Assembly: GCF_000785515.1 (NCBI RefSeq)
Contig: NZ_CP009913.1
Coordinates: forward strand, 1,640,001 to 1,704,000
Reading direction: 5' to 3'
Length of the DNA: 64,000 nucleotides
Source: Streptococcus salivarius
GTDB lineage: Bacteria > Bacillota > Bacilli > Lactobacillales > Streptococcaceae
Shown: piece by piece, positions 1 to 8,405 of the stretch
How the letters are laid out: the number at the start of each line of letters is the position of its first letter
How positions within the stretch are numbered: position 1 is the stretch's first letter
Notes under the pieces: generated by a model
Seen by the model: only the letters and a program-made list of their open reading frames with translations
Database searches by the model: none
What the model was told of the DNA's origin: nothing
Program-made: the position numbers and the translations under genes

Positions 1-206
1 TTGAAAAAGAGGGGTTGGTCTACTCTGCCCGTACCTCTGGTCGCTTTGTTACCGAAGATGAAAAACTAATTGATCAAAAACGACACGAGATTGCCCAAAG
101 TCTCATGAAAAACTTTGTCACTGAGATGACAGCCATTGGTTTTAGCTCACCTGAAATCAAATCTATCATCACTGACTACATTGAACAAACAGGAAAGGAC
201 TTGTAG
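1..206 (+). CDS. GntR-family (YtrA-type) transcriptional regulator, C-terminal part
   Basis: The frame is open from the window edge (first full codon at base 3) to the stop at 206, so only about 67 C-terminal residues are visible. The text reads EKEGLVYSARTSGRFVTED, which is the end of a GntR winged helix and its beta wing, followed by a short helical tail. Small GntR regulators of the YtrA type usually precede an ABC exporter that they control. Here the next gene starts 4 nt after the stop and is an ABC ATPase, which fits. The DNA-reading helix lies outside the window, so the target site cannot be judged. Confidence 0.8.
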   Translation, partial: EKEGLVYSARTSGRFVTEDEKLIDQKRHEIAQSLMKNFVTEMTAIGFSSPEIKSIITDYIEQTGKDL

Positions 207-210
207 ACCG

Positions 211-909
211 ATGACTGATATTGTAACTCTAACAAATCTCACCAAGACCTATAATGGTATTCCAGCCCTTAGAGATGTGACCATGTCCATCCCTTCTGGT
301 AAAATCATTGGTCTCTTAGGACCAAACGGTAGTGGTAAAACAACCCTAATCAAAATTTTGAACGGCCTCCTTCAACCGACTTCAGGTTTAGTGACCATTA
401 ATGGATTTCAGCCGTCACCTATCACTAAGGCGCAAGTGGCTTATTTGCCTGACACAACCTATTTAGATGAAAGTAAGACAATACAGTACTACTTGGATTT
501 CTTCCAAGATTTTTACGCTGACTTCCGCTATTCTCTTGCCTTGCAACTCTTGCAGGATTTAATGCTCCAGCCTGATTTGCGCCTTAAAGACCTCTCAAAA
601 GGTAACAAAGAAAAAGTTCAGTTGATTTTGGTTATGAGTCGTGAAGCTAAACTCTATCTCCTCGATGAACCTATCGGTGGAGTCGATCCTGCGTCACGTG
701 ACTACATTCTTAAAACCATCATCAACCAATACTCTGAAGATGCTTCTGTTATCATTTCAACCCATTTGATTGCAGATATTGAATCCGTCCTAGATGAAGT
801 TGTCTTCTTAAAATACGGTCAGATTGAACTTCAGGGTGATGCTGATAATATCCGTCAAGCCCATGGCAAATCTATCGACAAACTCTTTAGAGAGATGTTC
901 CACAACTAG
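211..909 (+). CDS. ABC transporter ATP-binding protein (YtrB-like)
   Basis: The 232-residue protein is an ATPase that would power the adjacent membrane protein, probably as an exporter. Walker A is GPNGSGKTT near residue 38, the signature is the degenerate LSKGNKEKVQ, Walker B is LYLLDEPIGGVDP, and the switch histidine is in ISTHL. The start at 211 is preferred over an in-frame ATG at 136: aggaaagg lies 12 nt upstream of 211, and the earlier start would lie deep inside the GntR gene. It forms an operon with the GntR gene and the permease. The substrate is unknown; related GntR-ABC sets respond to cell-envelope stress or antibiotics. Confidence 0.88.
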   Translation: MTDIVTLTNLTKTYNGIPALRDVTMSIPSGKIIGLLGPNGSGKTTLIKILNGLLQPTSGLVTINGFQPSPITKAQVAYLPDTTYLDESKTIQYYLDFFQDFYADFRYSLALQLLQDLMLQPDLRLKDLSKGNKEKVQLILVMSREAKLYLLDEPIGGVDPASRDYILKTIINQYSEDASVIISTHLIADIESVLDEVVFLKYGQIELQGDADNIRQAHGKSIDKLFREMFHN

Positions 910-920
910 GAGGTATGAGC

Positions 921-1706
921 ATGTTTTGGAAATTAGTTAAGTATGAATTACAATCGGTCCGTAAATGGTATCTTGGCATCTATGGTATTGCCATCCTACT
1001 CTCTATCCCCTTGGGTTTAATGCTTCGAAAATCTATTTTTGTAACTGAACAGAGCCACCAAGAACCTAGTCTACTCTTCTTTGCTTTCTTCACACTGATG
1101 GTTTTTGCTACCATTATCGTATGGGGAACCATTTATATAGCGACAATAGTCCTCATTGTCAGACGCTTTGCAAAGACTGTCTTTGGGAGAGAAGGTTATC
1201 TAACCAATACGCTCCCAGTTTCTGCTCACCAATTAATCTTGTCTAAACTCTTGGTAGCCTTTATTTTAGATATCATTTCATCACTCGTTATACTCCTTTC
1301 GATTGGAATTATAGCTGCTTTCTGCCTTGATATGAAAGATATCCTACTAGCTACCAGCTACTTTGGCCAGATCCTAAAAGAGATAGGCGCTTTCTACCTC
1401 TTCATCCCTTCTACAATCTTGTCAATGATTGCTGGTATCCTTTTCTATTACCTCTGTATTAGTATCGGAAATCTCTTCAACACTAACAAAGTTCTTATGG
1501 GATTTGTCGCCTTTTTCGCCATTCAGGCTATCCTATTCTTTATTGGTTTCTTCTTTGGACTCGGTGCAGCCTTGACCGGAGATGCAACATATACTGCAAT
1601 TAATAACTCGTCATATATCATTAGTCTAGTTCAGTCTCTCATTCTCATCGCAGCAAGTTACTTTGGTACCTACTATATCATGACCAAACGCTTAAATTTA
1701 GACTAA
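921..1706 (+). CDS. ABC transporter permease (membrane subunit)
   Basis: The 261-residue protein has about six hydrophobic segments, with the first near residues 18-35, a larger loop with basic residues (VRRFAKTVFGREGYL), and further helices to the C-terminus. It is the membrane partner of the ATPase directly upstream. The AGGAGG at 908-913 is only 1 nt from an ATG at 915 but 7 nt from the ATG at 921, so 921 is taken as the start. A strong hairpin follows the stop. The family is ABC-2-like export permease; no substrate can be assigned. Confidence 0.85.
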   Translation: MFWKLVKYELQSVRKWYLGIYGIAILLSIPLGLMLRKSIFVTEQSHQEPSLLFFAFFTLMVFATIIVWGTIYIATIVLIVRRFAKTVFGREGYLTNTLPVSAHQLILSKLLVAFILDIISSLVILLSIGIIAAFCLDMKDILLATSYFGQILKEIGAFYLFIPSTILSMIAGILFYYLCISIGNLFNTNKVLMGFVAFFAIQAILFFIGFFFGLGAALTGDATYTAINNSSYIISLVQSLILIAASYFGTYYIMTKRLNLD

Positions 1707-1709
1707 AGA

Positions 1710-1743
1710 AAAACCGTGTTCCACAAGGAACACGATTTTTTTT
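1710..1743. terminator. Bidirectional intrinsic terminator between the ABC exporter and amiF
   Basis: An 8-bp perfect stem (CGTGTTCC / GGAACACG, 1715-1722 and 1727-1734) with an ACAA loop has a T-run on the right and an A-run on the left. It sits between two convergent operons and can serve both. Confidence 0.9.
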
Positions 1744-1756
1744 GCATTGAAAAGAC

Positions 1757-2686
1757 TTATTTACTTTGTTCTTTACGATAAGTCTCGATTTCGGCCTTGT
1801 TACCCCAAACGAAGTGTCCTGGACGTAATTCAACCATTTCTGGTTTATCAACCGAATAGTCGTGTTGGTTTGGATCATAAACCTTCAAGACTTTCTGACG
1901 TTCCAAGATTGGGTCTGGAATAGGAACAGCAGACAAGAGTGACTTGGTGTAAGGGTGGATAGGATTGTTGTAGAGTTCTTCTGTCTCAGCAACTTCCACG
2001 ATTGTCCCCTTGTAAATAACAGCGATACGGTCAGAAATGAAACGGACCACTGACAAGTCGTGAGCGATAAAGAGGTAGGTCAATCCCAACTCTTTTTGGA
2101 ATTTCTTAAGCAAGTTCAAAACTTGGGCACGGACTGACACGTCAAGGGCTGAGATTGGTTCGTCAGCGATGACCAAGTCCGGTTGCATGACCAAGGAACG
2201 TGCAATCCCAATACGTTGACGTTGTCCCCCAGAAAATTCGTGAGGGTAACGTGTCAAGTGCTCCTCAAGAAGTCCCACTTCTTTGATGATTTTCTTGATT
2301 TTAGCTTTACGATCTTCCTCATCCTTATAGAGATGGAAGTTATGCAAGCCCTCAGACAAGATATAATCGACTGTTGCACGTTCATTCAAACTAGCCGCAG
2401 GGTCTTGGAAAATCATCTGGATACGACGGATAAGGTCGTTTTTCTCAGAGTGAGACAAGTGTCCATTGATTTTCTTATCGTCAAAAATAATCTCACCATT
2501 ACTTGTATCATTTAAACCAATAATGGCACGACCGATAGTAGTTTTACCACTACCAGACTCACCAACGAGGGAAAAGGTTTCACCCTTGTTGATGAAAAAA
2601 TTAGCATTGTGGACAGCAACGAATTTCTTGCTTCCTTCACCGAAGGAAATCTCCACATCTTTTACTTCAACTAACTTCTCAGGCAT
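1757..2686 (-). CDS. amiF: Oligopeptide ABC transporter ATP-binding protein AmiF
   Basis: This is the second ATPase of the Ami/Opp oligopeptide importer (309 residues). Walker [10 protein letters not shown] is near residue 42, the signature is FSGGQRQR, Walker [13 protein letters not shown], and the H-loop IAHDL. The C-terminal Opp/Dpp extension ([12 protein letters not shown]) is present. The start is set at 2686 because GAGGAGG lies 6-7 nt upstream. An ATG at 2701 overlaps that ribosome-binding site. The start overlaps the end of amiE by 8 nt, implying translational coupling. It is the last gene of the ami operon. Confidence 0.95.
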   Translation of the reverse strand: MPEKLVEVKDVEISFGEGSKKFVAVHNANFFINKGETFSLVGESGSGKTTIGRAIIGLNDTSNGEIIFDDKKINGHLSHSEKNDLIRRIQMIFQDPAASLNERATVDYILSEGLHNFHLYKDEEDRKAKIKKIIKEVGLLEEHLTRYPHEFSGGQRQRIGIARSLVMQPDLVIADEPISALDVSVRAQVLNLLKKFQKELGLTYLFIAHDLSVVRFISDRIAVIYKGTIVEVAETEELYNNPIHPYTKSLLSAVPIPDPILERQKVLKVYDPNQHDYSVDKPEMVELRPGHFVWGNKAEIETYRKEQSK

Positions 2687-3764
2687 TGCCTTCCTCCTCA
2701 TCTCCTAAATGTGCAAATCCCATATTAGCACGGATTTTTTCATGTAGATTTTGGATAACCGCAGGTTTTTCAACTTTTGGTGCATCCTCATGTAAGAGCC
2801 AGGTCTTAGCCCAGTGAGTATCTGAAACTTGGAATTGTGGCGCTTTTTCCTCGAAGTCAATCTGCATAGCATAGTCTGAACGCAAAGCAAAGGCATCCCC
2901 AACAACCGGTGTATAAAGTGATGGTGGTGTCCCTGGAATTGAGAAAAGCTCACCCTTATCATCGGCCAACTGTGGCAAGCTTGAAAGCAAGCTCCACGTG
3001 TATGGGTGACAAGGCTCATAGAAAATTTCCTCAACAGTTGCGTATTCAATGATTTCACCAGCATACATAACAGCAACCTTATCAGCGATACTTGCTACCA
3101 CACCAAGGTCATGGGTAATGAAAATCACTGAGAAACCGTACTCCTCTTTGAGTGATTTCAAGAGGTCGATGATTTGAGCTTGAATGGTCACATCGAGGGC
3201 AGTTGTTGGTTCGTCACAGATAAGGACATCCGGATGACAAGCCAAGGCAATGGCAATAACGATACGTTGACGCATCCCACCAGAGTATTGGAAAGGATAC
3301 TCATTGAAACGTTTTTCAGCATCAGGAATACCAACCTTGTCCATGTAATCAATGGCCATTTTTTTAGCTTCTTTGGCTGATTTTCCTTGGTGTTTGACAA
3401 TAACTTCAACAATTTGGCTACCGATAGTCTTAATTGGGTCAAGACTGGTCATAGGATCTTGGAAGATAGTCGCAATCTTAGCCCCACGAATAGATGCCCA
3501 ATCTTGGTGACTCTTAAGCTTAGTCAAATCTTGACCGCGATAATCAATCGAACCACTAGCGACACGACCATTTTCTTCAAGCATCCCTGTGAAAGTCTTA
3601 GTCAAAACTGATTTACCTGAACCAGACTCACCAACCAAGGCTAAAACTTCACCTTCAACCAAATCAAGGGAAACTCCTCGAATGGCTGTCAAAACACGGT
3701 CACGAACGGCAAATTCCACGACGATATCGCGAGCCGATAATATTACATTTTTATTTTCTGTCAT
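2679..3764 (-). CDS. amiE: Oligopeptide ABC transporter ATP-binding protein AmiE
   Basis: This is the first ATPase of the oligopeptide importer (361 residues, the usual OppD length). Walker A GESGSGKS is near residue 48, the signature is YSGGMRQR, Walker [12 protein letters not shown], and the H-loop ITHDLG. The C-terminal oligopeptide-transporter domain ([12 protein letters not shown]) follows. It pairs with AmiF beneath the AmiC/AmiD permeases. The start at 3764 has GGAG 7 nt upstream, and the gene is 9 nt downstream of amiD. Confidence 0.95.
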   Translation of the reverse strand: MTENKNVILSARDIVVEFAVRDRVLTAIRGVSLDLVEGEVLALVGESGSGKSVLTKTFTGMLEENGRVASGSIDYRGQDLTKLKSHQDWASIRGAKIATIFQDPMTSLDPIKTIGSQIVEVIVKHQGKSAKEAKKMAIDYMDKVGIPDAEKRFNEYPFQYSGGMRQRIVIAIALACHPDVLICDEPTTALDVTIQAQIIDLLKSLKEEYGFSVIFITHDLGVVASIADKVAVMYAGEIIEYATVEEIFYEPCHPYTWSLLSSLPQLADDKGELFSIPGTPPSLYTPVVGDAFALRSDYAMQIDFEEKAPQFQVSDTHWAKTWLLHEDAPKVEKPAVIQNLHEKIRANMGFAHLGDEEEGNA

Positions 3765-3773
3765 ATTGGACTC

Positions 3774-4700
3774 CTATCTATGCGTACGTGGGTCGCTGGC
3801 ATCCGCCAAGTTTTGACCGACAATAAAGAGAGCAAGGGAAACGAGGATCAAGGTAGTCAATGGAATCCAGAAGAGATAAGCATTGACTGTAACGTTCTGT
3901 GCATAGTCTGAAATCAAACGACCAAGACTAGGCGTCGTAACAGGAGGCCCTAAACCAAAGTATGAAAGGAAGGCTTCGTAAGAGATAAATCCTGGCAAGA
4001 GCTGACTAGCCATAGTTACGATAACTGACACTAGTTGTGGCATGATGTTTTTAACCACAATCTTAGGAGTTGGTGTTCCCAGTGTACGAGAAGCCAAGTT
4101 ATACTCCAAATCACGGTAACGCATGATTTGAATACGGATAGTATAGGCAATACCAATCCACCCTGTAACAGTCATGGCAAAGATCATATTCCAGAAACCA
4201 GCACCCAATGAGTAAGTCAAGACGATAACTACAAGGAGAGCAGGAATATTTGAGATGATGTTGTAGATTTCCATCATAATCATATCGAAGGTCTTAGAAA
4301 TCCCCCAAACAGCACCTACAAGCAAACCAATAACAACGTTAAGGAAGGTAGCGATAACAGCAATAAGGATAGAATTACGAGCTCCAAACCAAACACTATC
4401 GAAGAGGGACTTACCATTACTGTCCGTACCGAACCAGTATTGAGCGTTTGGATGCACATAACGTACACTAAAGTCATTAACCTTAGACACATCATTAAAG
4501 TCAAATTTTGAAAACATCGGGTAGATAAAACTCATCAAAATGATAGCAATCAAGATTCCCAACATGACAGTTGTTGACTTCTTCTTGAAGAACTGACGCA
4601 TCACCGATTTCCAGTATGAATAGGCCGGCGCATCAATTGTTTCAGAGGCAAAATCATCGCGCTTTACAAATTGGAACTTACTTTTATCAATTGAAGCCAT
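3774..4700 (-). CDS. amiD: Oligopeptide ABC transporter permease AmiD
   Basis: This is an OppC-type permease of 308 residues. The N-terminal cytoplasmic stretch is followed by a first membrane helix near residues 43-63, an outside loop carrying the typical [22 protein letters not shown] segment of this family (shown here in part), and a block of five helices. The coupling (EAA) motif region [20 protein letters not shown] lies near residues 203-222. The start codon shares one base with the amiC stop (TAATG), so the two permeases are translationally coupled. With AmiC it forms the membrane channel for imported oligopeptides. Confidence 0.95.
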   Translation of the reverse strand: MASIDKSKFQFVKRDDFASETIDAPAYSYWKSVMRQFFKKKSTTVMLGILIAIILMSFIYPMFSKFDFNDVSKVNDFSVRYVHPNAQYWFGTDSNGKSLFDSVWFGARNSILIAVIATFLNVVIGLLVGAVWGISKTFDMIMMEIYNIISNIPALLVVIVLTYSLGAGFWNMIFAMTVTGWIGIAYTIRIQIMRYRDLEYNLASRTLGTPTPKIVVKNIMPQLVSVIVTMASQLLPGFISYEAFLSYFGLGPPVTTPSLGRLISDYAQNVTVNAYLFWIPLTTLILVSLALFIVGQNLADASDPRTHR

Positions 4701-6193
4701 TATTTACCTCCTTTAGATGTCAATTTGATACGTGGGTCAATCATAGTCATAAGGATATCACCCACAAGCAATGAGAAGATGGTGAGGGCTGTGAAAATAA
4801 ATACAAGACCCACAACCATAGCGTTATTTGAAGCACGGACAGAGTCAATCAACATTTTACCCATACCAGGGAAGGCGAAGATTGTTTCTGTCAAGGTTGC
4901 CCCTGTGATAACACTAACGATAGATGCTGGGATTCCTGAAACCAAGGAAACCATAGCGTTTTTGAAAATGTGTTTATTCGAAATTTCTTGTTCTGACAAC
5001 CCTTTGGCACGTGCAAAACGAACGAAGTCTTGTGATTGCAAGTCAATCATGTAACGACGAATCCAAATCGCAAGACCTGGTGTTGACAAGAGACCGAGAA
5101 TAACAGATGGCAAGACGTATGAACGCCAGTCACCCGCACCCAAGATAGGGAAGGAATCTGGAAGACCAATCTCAGAACCAATCAAACGAATGATATAAAC
5201 CAAGGCGATGGTTGGTAGTGAAAGTAAGAAAGTCAAGACACCTGTTGATACACTATCAAAGAGGGTATTTTTAAAGCGTGCCATGTATGATCCCAATGGA
5301 ATTGCCAAAGCATAAGACAAGACCAAACCAATCAAACCTGCAATGGCAGAACTTGTCACCATTGATGGGTATTGGTAGCGACTCTTGGTCGCTGTGTATG
5401 GGTCATTTCCATAGTAAGAACGATCTCTAGCATCAGCCTGACTTGGTGATTTATAAGTACGAGAGTAGATATCTACTGAAGATACCTTCTTACCAGTAGG
5501 GAAGTTGACCTCAGAACTTTGTGTTTGTCCTTGACCTTGTGTAATAACATCAAGAACACCTTGCTCAGCATAAGTTGGGTAAGATGTACCAAGGTTCATC
5601 TTAACAAAGTTTTGGTGAACAAATGGGAACTGACCATTAAAGTAAAGCAAATATTTATGCTTAGTTCCTGAACCAACAACTGACCAACCGATAGCTGGGT
5701 CATTTTCAATACGGATGTAACGCTTCAAGTTTGGATTTGTTTTATCTTTAACCCATCCAGTATTGTCAAATTCAAAGAGGTGCGTATAGAAACCAAACAC
5801 ACGTTCAAGCACTGGCACATCACGTGTCGCATAGAATTGTTTACTTTGCTTGAACTGATGTAAACGCCAGCCATGTCCTAAACTATCCACATATTTTTGG
5901 TAGATAGCCTTATTTTCTTTTGTTGGCTTAGTGGTTACTGACTTATCAAGGGAGCTAGCTTTCTCCTGCAACTCCTTGGTATCATAGTAATCAATATAAC
6001 CCATACGTTCATAGATTGTATTTTCATAGTTAGCCTTAGAATCAGCTGTCTTAGCAATCTTGTTGTAGTTAGGGTCCTGTCTGAAAATCAGACGCCTCGG
6101 CACCATGGTATAGATAATCGTGTAGGTCAAGGCCGTCACGACAAATATTGACAATAGAGAACGGAGGGTTCTCAATAAAATATATTTTTTCAT
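4700..6193 (-). CDS. amiC: Oligopeptide ABC transporter permease AmiC
   Basis: This is an OppB-type permease. At 497 residues it is much longer than the usual ~310. The extra length is an extracytoplasmic insert of roughly 230 residues between the first helix (about 9-30) and the second (about 280), a known trait of streptococcal AmiC. The coupling motif [15 protein letters not shown] lies near residues 390-404. GGAAGAGA precedes the start at 6193. A hairpin in the 60-nt gap after amiA probably limits transcription into amiCDEF. Confidence 0.95.
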   Translation of the reverse strand: MKKYILLRTLRSLLSIFVVTALTYTIIYTMVPRRLIFRQDPNYNKIAKTADSKANYENTIYERMGYIDYYDTKELQEKASSLDKSVTTKPTKENKAIYQKYVDSLGHGWRLHQFKQSKQFYATRDVPVLERVFGFYTHLFEFDNTGWVKDKTNPNLKRYIRIENDPAIGWSVVGSGTKHKYLLYFNGQFPFVHQNFVKMNLGTSYPTYAEQGVLDVITQGQGQTQSSEVNFPTGKKVSSVDIYSRTYKSPSQADARDRSYYGNDPYTATKSRYQYPSMVTSSAIAGLIGLVLSYALAIPLGSYMARFKNTLFDSVSTGVLTFLLSLPTIALVYIIRLIGSEIGLPDSFPILGAGDWRSYVLPSVILGLLSTPGLAIWIRRYMIDLQSQDFVRFARAKGLSEQEISNKHIFKNAMVSLVSGIPASIVSVITGATLTETIFAFPGMGKMLIDSVRASNNAMVVGLVFIFTALTIFSLLVGDILMTMIDPRIKLTSKGGK

Positions 6194-6209
6194 GTCTCTT
6201 CCTTTAATT

Positions 6210-6243
6210 CCAAAAGAACTTTCCCAATCTAATGAGAAAGTTC
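6210..6243 (-). terminator. Attenuator-type hairpin between amiA and amiC
   Basis: On the minus strand, 8-bp arms GAACTTTC / GAAAGTTC (6216-6223 and 6236-6243) with a 12-nt loop are followed by only TTTTGG. The short T-run suggests a leaky terminator. This would yield more amiA than amiCDEF mRNA, as expected for a binding protein in excess over its transporter. Confidence 0.65.
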
Positions 6244-6253
6244 CATCGTCCTT

Positions 6254-8224
6254 TTATTTAACGTGTTTCTCAAGGTCTTTTTGAGCTTTTTCGTTGGACT
6301 TAGACTTTTCTTTAAGCCAGCTTTCGCGAGCTTTATCATAGTTTTTCTTAGTGACAACATCTTTTTGAGGTTCAAGGTACTTGAAGTATCTGTCAGAACC
6401 CTTAGGTCCTACTTGAGAGTAAGCACCTGAGAATGGTGTCAAACGAGCTACCATTGGCGCAGCCCCCTTATTGACCATAAGTGGCATAAAGAGCGAGCTG
6501 TCTTCCAACCAAGCTTGTGCCTCAGCATAACGTTCATAACGTACATTGAGGTCGCTTGTTTCCTTAGCTGCATTATCAACCAAAGCATCAAAGTCTTTAA
6601 GACCTACTTGAGCTGCTGCTGCATTGTTAGGGTCGTCAAATCCCATGTAAGTTTTAGTGTTCTCACTAGCTGTTGTTTTGAAGATATCGAGGAATGTTGA
6701 TGGATCTTCATAGTCAGGAGCCCAAGCTACTGAGATATTGATATCCCAGTCTTCTGCCGCTGCATTAGCTGCATACAATGTGCTATTTAGAAGATCATCT
6801 TGAGACATTTGATGAACATCTACCACGACATTTTCTTTACCAAGTGTCTTTTCAACAGATTGTTTCAAAGATTGTGCACGTGCAACCGTTGGTTTAGCTG
6901 CTTGGTCAACTGGAAGGTCCAAGTGAATTGGGAATTGAACACCTTCTCCTTGAAGAGCTTCCTTAGCTTTGTTAAATTCAGCCTTCGCTTTATCAGCGTT
7001 GAAGATACCATCTTGACTGTCTTTAAGGTTAACACCTGACCACTCATCACCATATGAAGCCATCTTTTCAGTTACCAAATCACCGAATGACTTGTCACCA
7101 GCATAAACAAAATCAGGTTTTACAAGAATGTTACGAACAGCAAGGGCTGCACCTTTTTCACCATTAAGTTGTGCTGAATAAGCTGTACGGTCAATAGCAA
7201 AGTTAACTGATTGACGGAAATCTTTGTTAAGAAGAGCTTTCTTAGTTGAATCTTTCTCAGCATCAGTCTTCTTAGATGTATGATTGTAAGACTGACGGTC
7301 AATATTAACACCAACCCCACCAATATCTGCAGATGGTTGTGTATAGAAGATATTATCTTTATATTGTTTTTCTACAGAATTAAAGTTTGAGCTTGTTGGA
7401 TATAGACGTGCTTGACTATAAGCACCATCAGTGAAATTACGAACGAGTGATTCTTGGTCAGAAGCATCGTAGAAAGAAAGTTTAATGCCATCGAAGTGGA
7501 CATTTTTCTTATCCCAGTAGTTTTCATTTTTAGCTAACTCAATAGATGATTTAGCTGTCAATGACTTAAGGATGTATGGACCATTATAAAGGATAGATGA
7601 TGGATCTGTTGATTTACCAAAGCTATCCCCTTTTGACTTAAGGAACTCTTCATTAACAGGCCAGAAGAGAGAATAAGTCATCTTAGAATTCCAGTAAGGT
7701 TCTGGTTGTTTAAGTGTGTACTGAAGAGTGTAATCATCAAGAGCTTTAACGCCAACTTTAGAGAAGTCTTTATCAGTACCATTGAAATAATCAGCAAGAC
7801 CTACTACAGAATCTTTTGCCAAGTAAATTGACTCTGTCTTTTTATCAGCAGCATGCTTAAGACCTGTTACGAAGTCTTTAGCTGTTACTTCTGCATACTC
7901 TTCACCATCTGAAGTGTACCATTTAACTCCCTTACGAAGTTTGTAAGTATAAGTCAAACCATCAGCTGAAACAGTCCAGTCCTTGGCAATAGAAGGTACC
8001 AAGTTACCATATTTATCGTTTTCCAAAAGGCCATCGACACCATTTGTCACAGCATCAGTCGTTGAACCTTTATTGGAAATAAGGTAGTCCAATGTTTCAG
8101 GATCGGCAGTATAAATATAGTTATAAGTATTTCTTGAAGTGTTTGATTTTGACGAACAAGCCACTAAAACCCCAACACTAAGAAGCGACACGCCCGCAAG
8201 GGCCAACCATTTACTTTTTTTCAT
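6254..8224 (-). CDS. amiA: Oligopeptide-binding lipoprotein AmiA (transporter-proximal copy)
   Basis: This is the extracellular peptide-binding lipoprotein of the Ami importer (656 residues, SBP_bac_5 family). The signal peptide ends in the lipobox LVAC, with the lipidated cysteine at residue 23. Typical motifs are DPETLDYL and WVSADGLTYTYKLRKGVKW-like text near residues 80-100. The start at 8224 is chosen because GGAGA lies about 6 nt upstream; an ATG at 8230 abuts that site. It is paralogous along its whole length to the protein at 8406-10376. In this group Ami also imports signalling peptides such as competence pheromones (family knowledge). Two ami paralogues are side by side, so the numbering (amiA1/amiA3) is left open. 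Confidence 0.93.
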   Translation of the reverse strand: MKKSKWLALAGVSLLSVGVLVACSSKSNTSRNTYNYIYTADPETLDYLISNKGSTTDAVTNGVDGLLENDKYGNLVPSIAKDWTVSADGLTYTYKLRKGVKWYTSDGEEYAEVTAKDFVTGLKHAADKKTESIYLAKDSVVGLADYFNGTDKDFSKVGVKALDDYTLQYTLKQPEPYWNSKMTYSLFWPVNEEFLKSKGDSFGKSTDPSSILYNGPYILKSLTAKSSIELAKNENYWDKKNVHFDGIKLSFYDASDQESLVRNFTDGAYSQARLYPTSSNFNSVEKQYKDNIFYTQPSADIGGVGVNIDRQSYNHTSKKTDAEKDSTKKALLNKDFRQSVNFAIDRTAYSAQLNGEKGAALAVRNILVKPDFVYAGDKSFGDLVTEKMASYGDEWSGVNLKDSQDGIFNADKAKAEFNKAKEALQGEGVQFPIHLDLPVDQAAKPTVARAQSLKQSVEKTLGKENVVVDVHQMSQDDLLNSTLYAANAAAEDWDINISVAWAPDYEDPSTFLDIFKTTASENTKTYMGFDDPNNAAAAQVGLKDFDALVDNAAKETSDLNVRYERYAEAQAWLEDSSLFMPLMVNKGAAPMVARLTPFSGAYSQVGPKGSDRYFKYLEPQKDVVTKKNYDKARESWLKEKSKSNEKAQKDLEKHVK

Positions 8225-8260
8225 AAGCATTCTCCAAAAAATCTTTTTTTATGTACCAAC

Positions 8261-8290
8261 ATTATACCATAAAAAATAAGATGAGTACAA
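8261..8290 (-). promoter_or_regulatory. amiA promoter
   Basis: On the minus strand, -35 TTGTAC (8285-8290) and -10 TATAAT (8261-8266) are separated by 18 bp. A TGG before the -10 gives an extended -10. It lies 37 nt upstream of the amiA start codon and allows amiA-amiCDEF to be expressed independently of the upstream paralogue. Confidence 0.8.
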
Positions 8291-8303
8291 TTTTCAGAAT
8301 ATT
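8289..8303. promoter_or_regulatory. Putative CodY box at the amiA promoter
   Basis: AATTTTCAGAATATT differs from the CodY consensus AATTTTCWGAAAATT at a single position. It overlaps and extends upstream of the amiA -35 element, a position suited to repression when branched-chain amino acids are plentiful. CodY control of oligopeptide uptake is established in lactococci and streptococci; control at this site is inferred from the motif alone. Confidence 0.65.
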
Positions 8304-8366
8304 TTGTCTTATGCTGGCTTTCTCACAATTATACTCCTTATGAACACTAGGAATTAGCCCTTTTTT

Positions 8367-8396
8367 GACAAAAGGAAAAGGCAAACTGCCTTTTCC
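8367..8396 (-). terminator. Terminator after the upstream amiA paralogue
   Basis: On the minus strand a 10-bp perfect stem, GGAAAAGGCA / TGCCTTTTCC (8374-8396), is followed by TTTTG. It separates the first amiA paralogue from the amiA promoter. Confidence 0.8.
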
Positions 8397-8405
8397 TCAA
8401 GATTA

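Noticed and set aside
2183-3816. Plus-strand open frames opposite amiE/amiF
   Set aside because: They are complementary shadows of highly conserved ABC ATPase genes without independent start signals.
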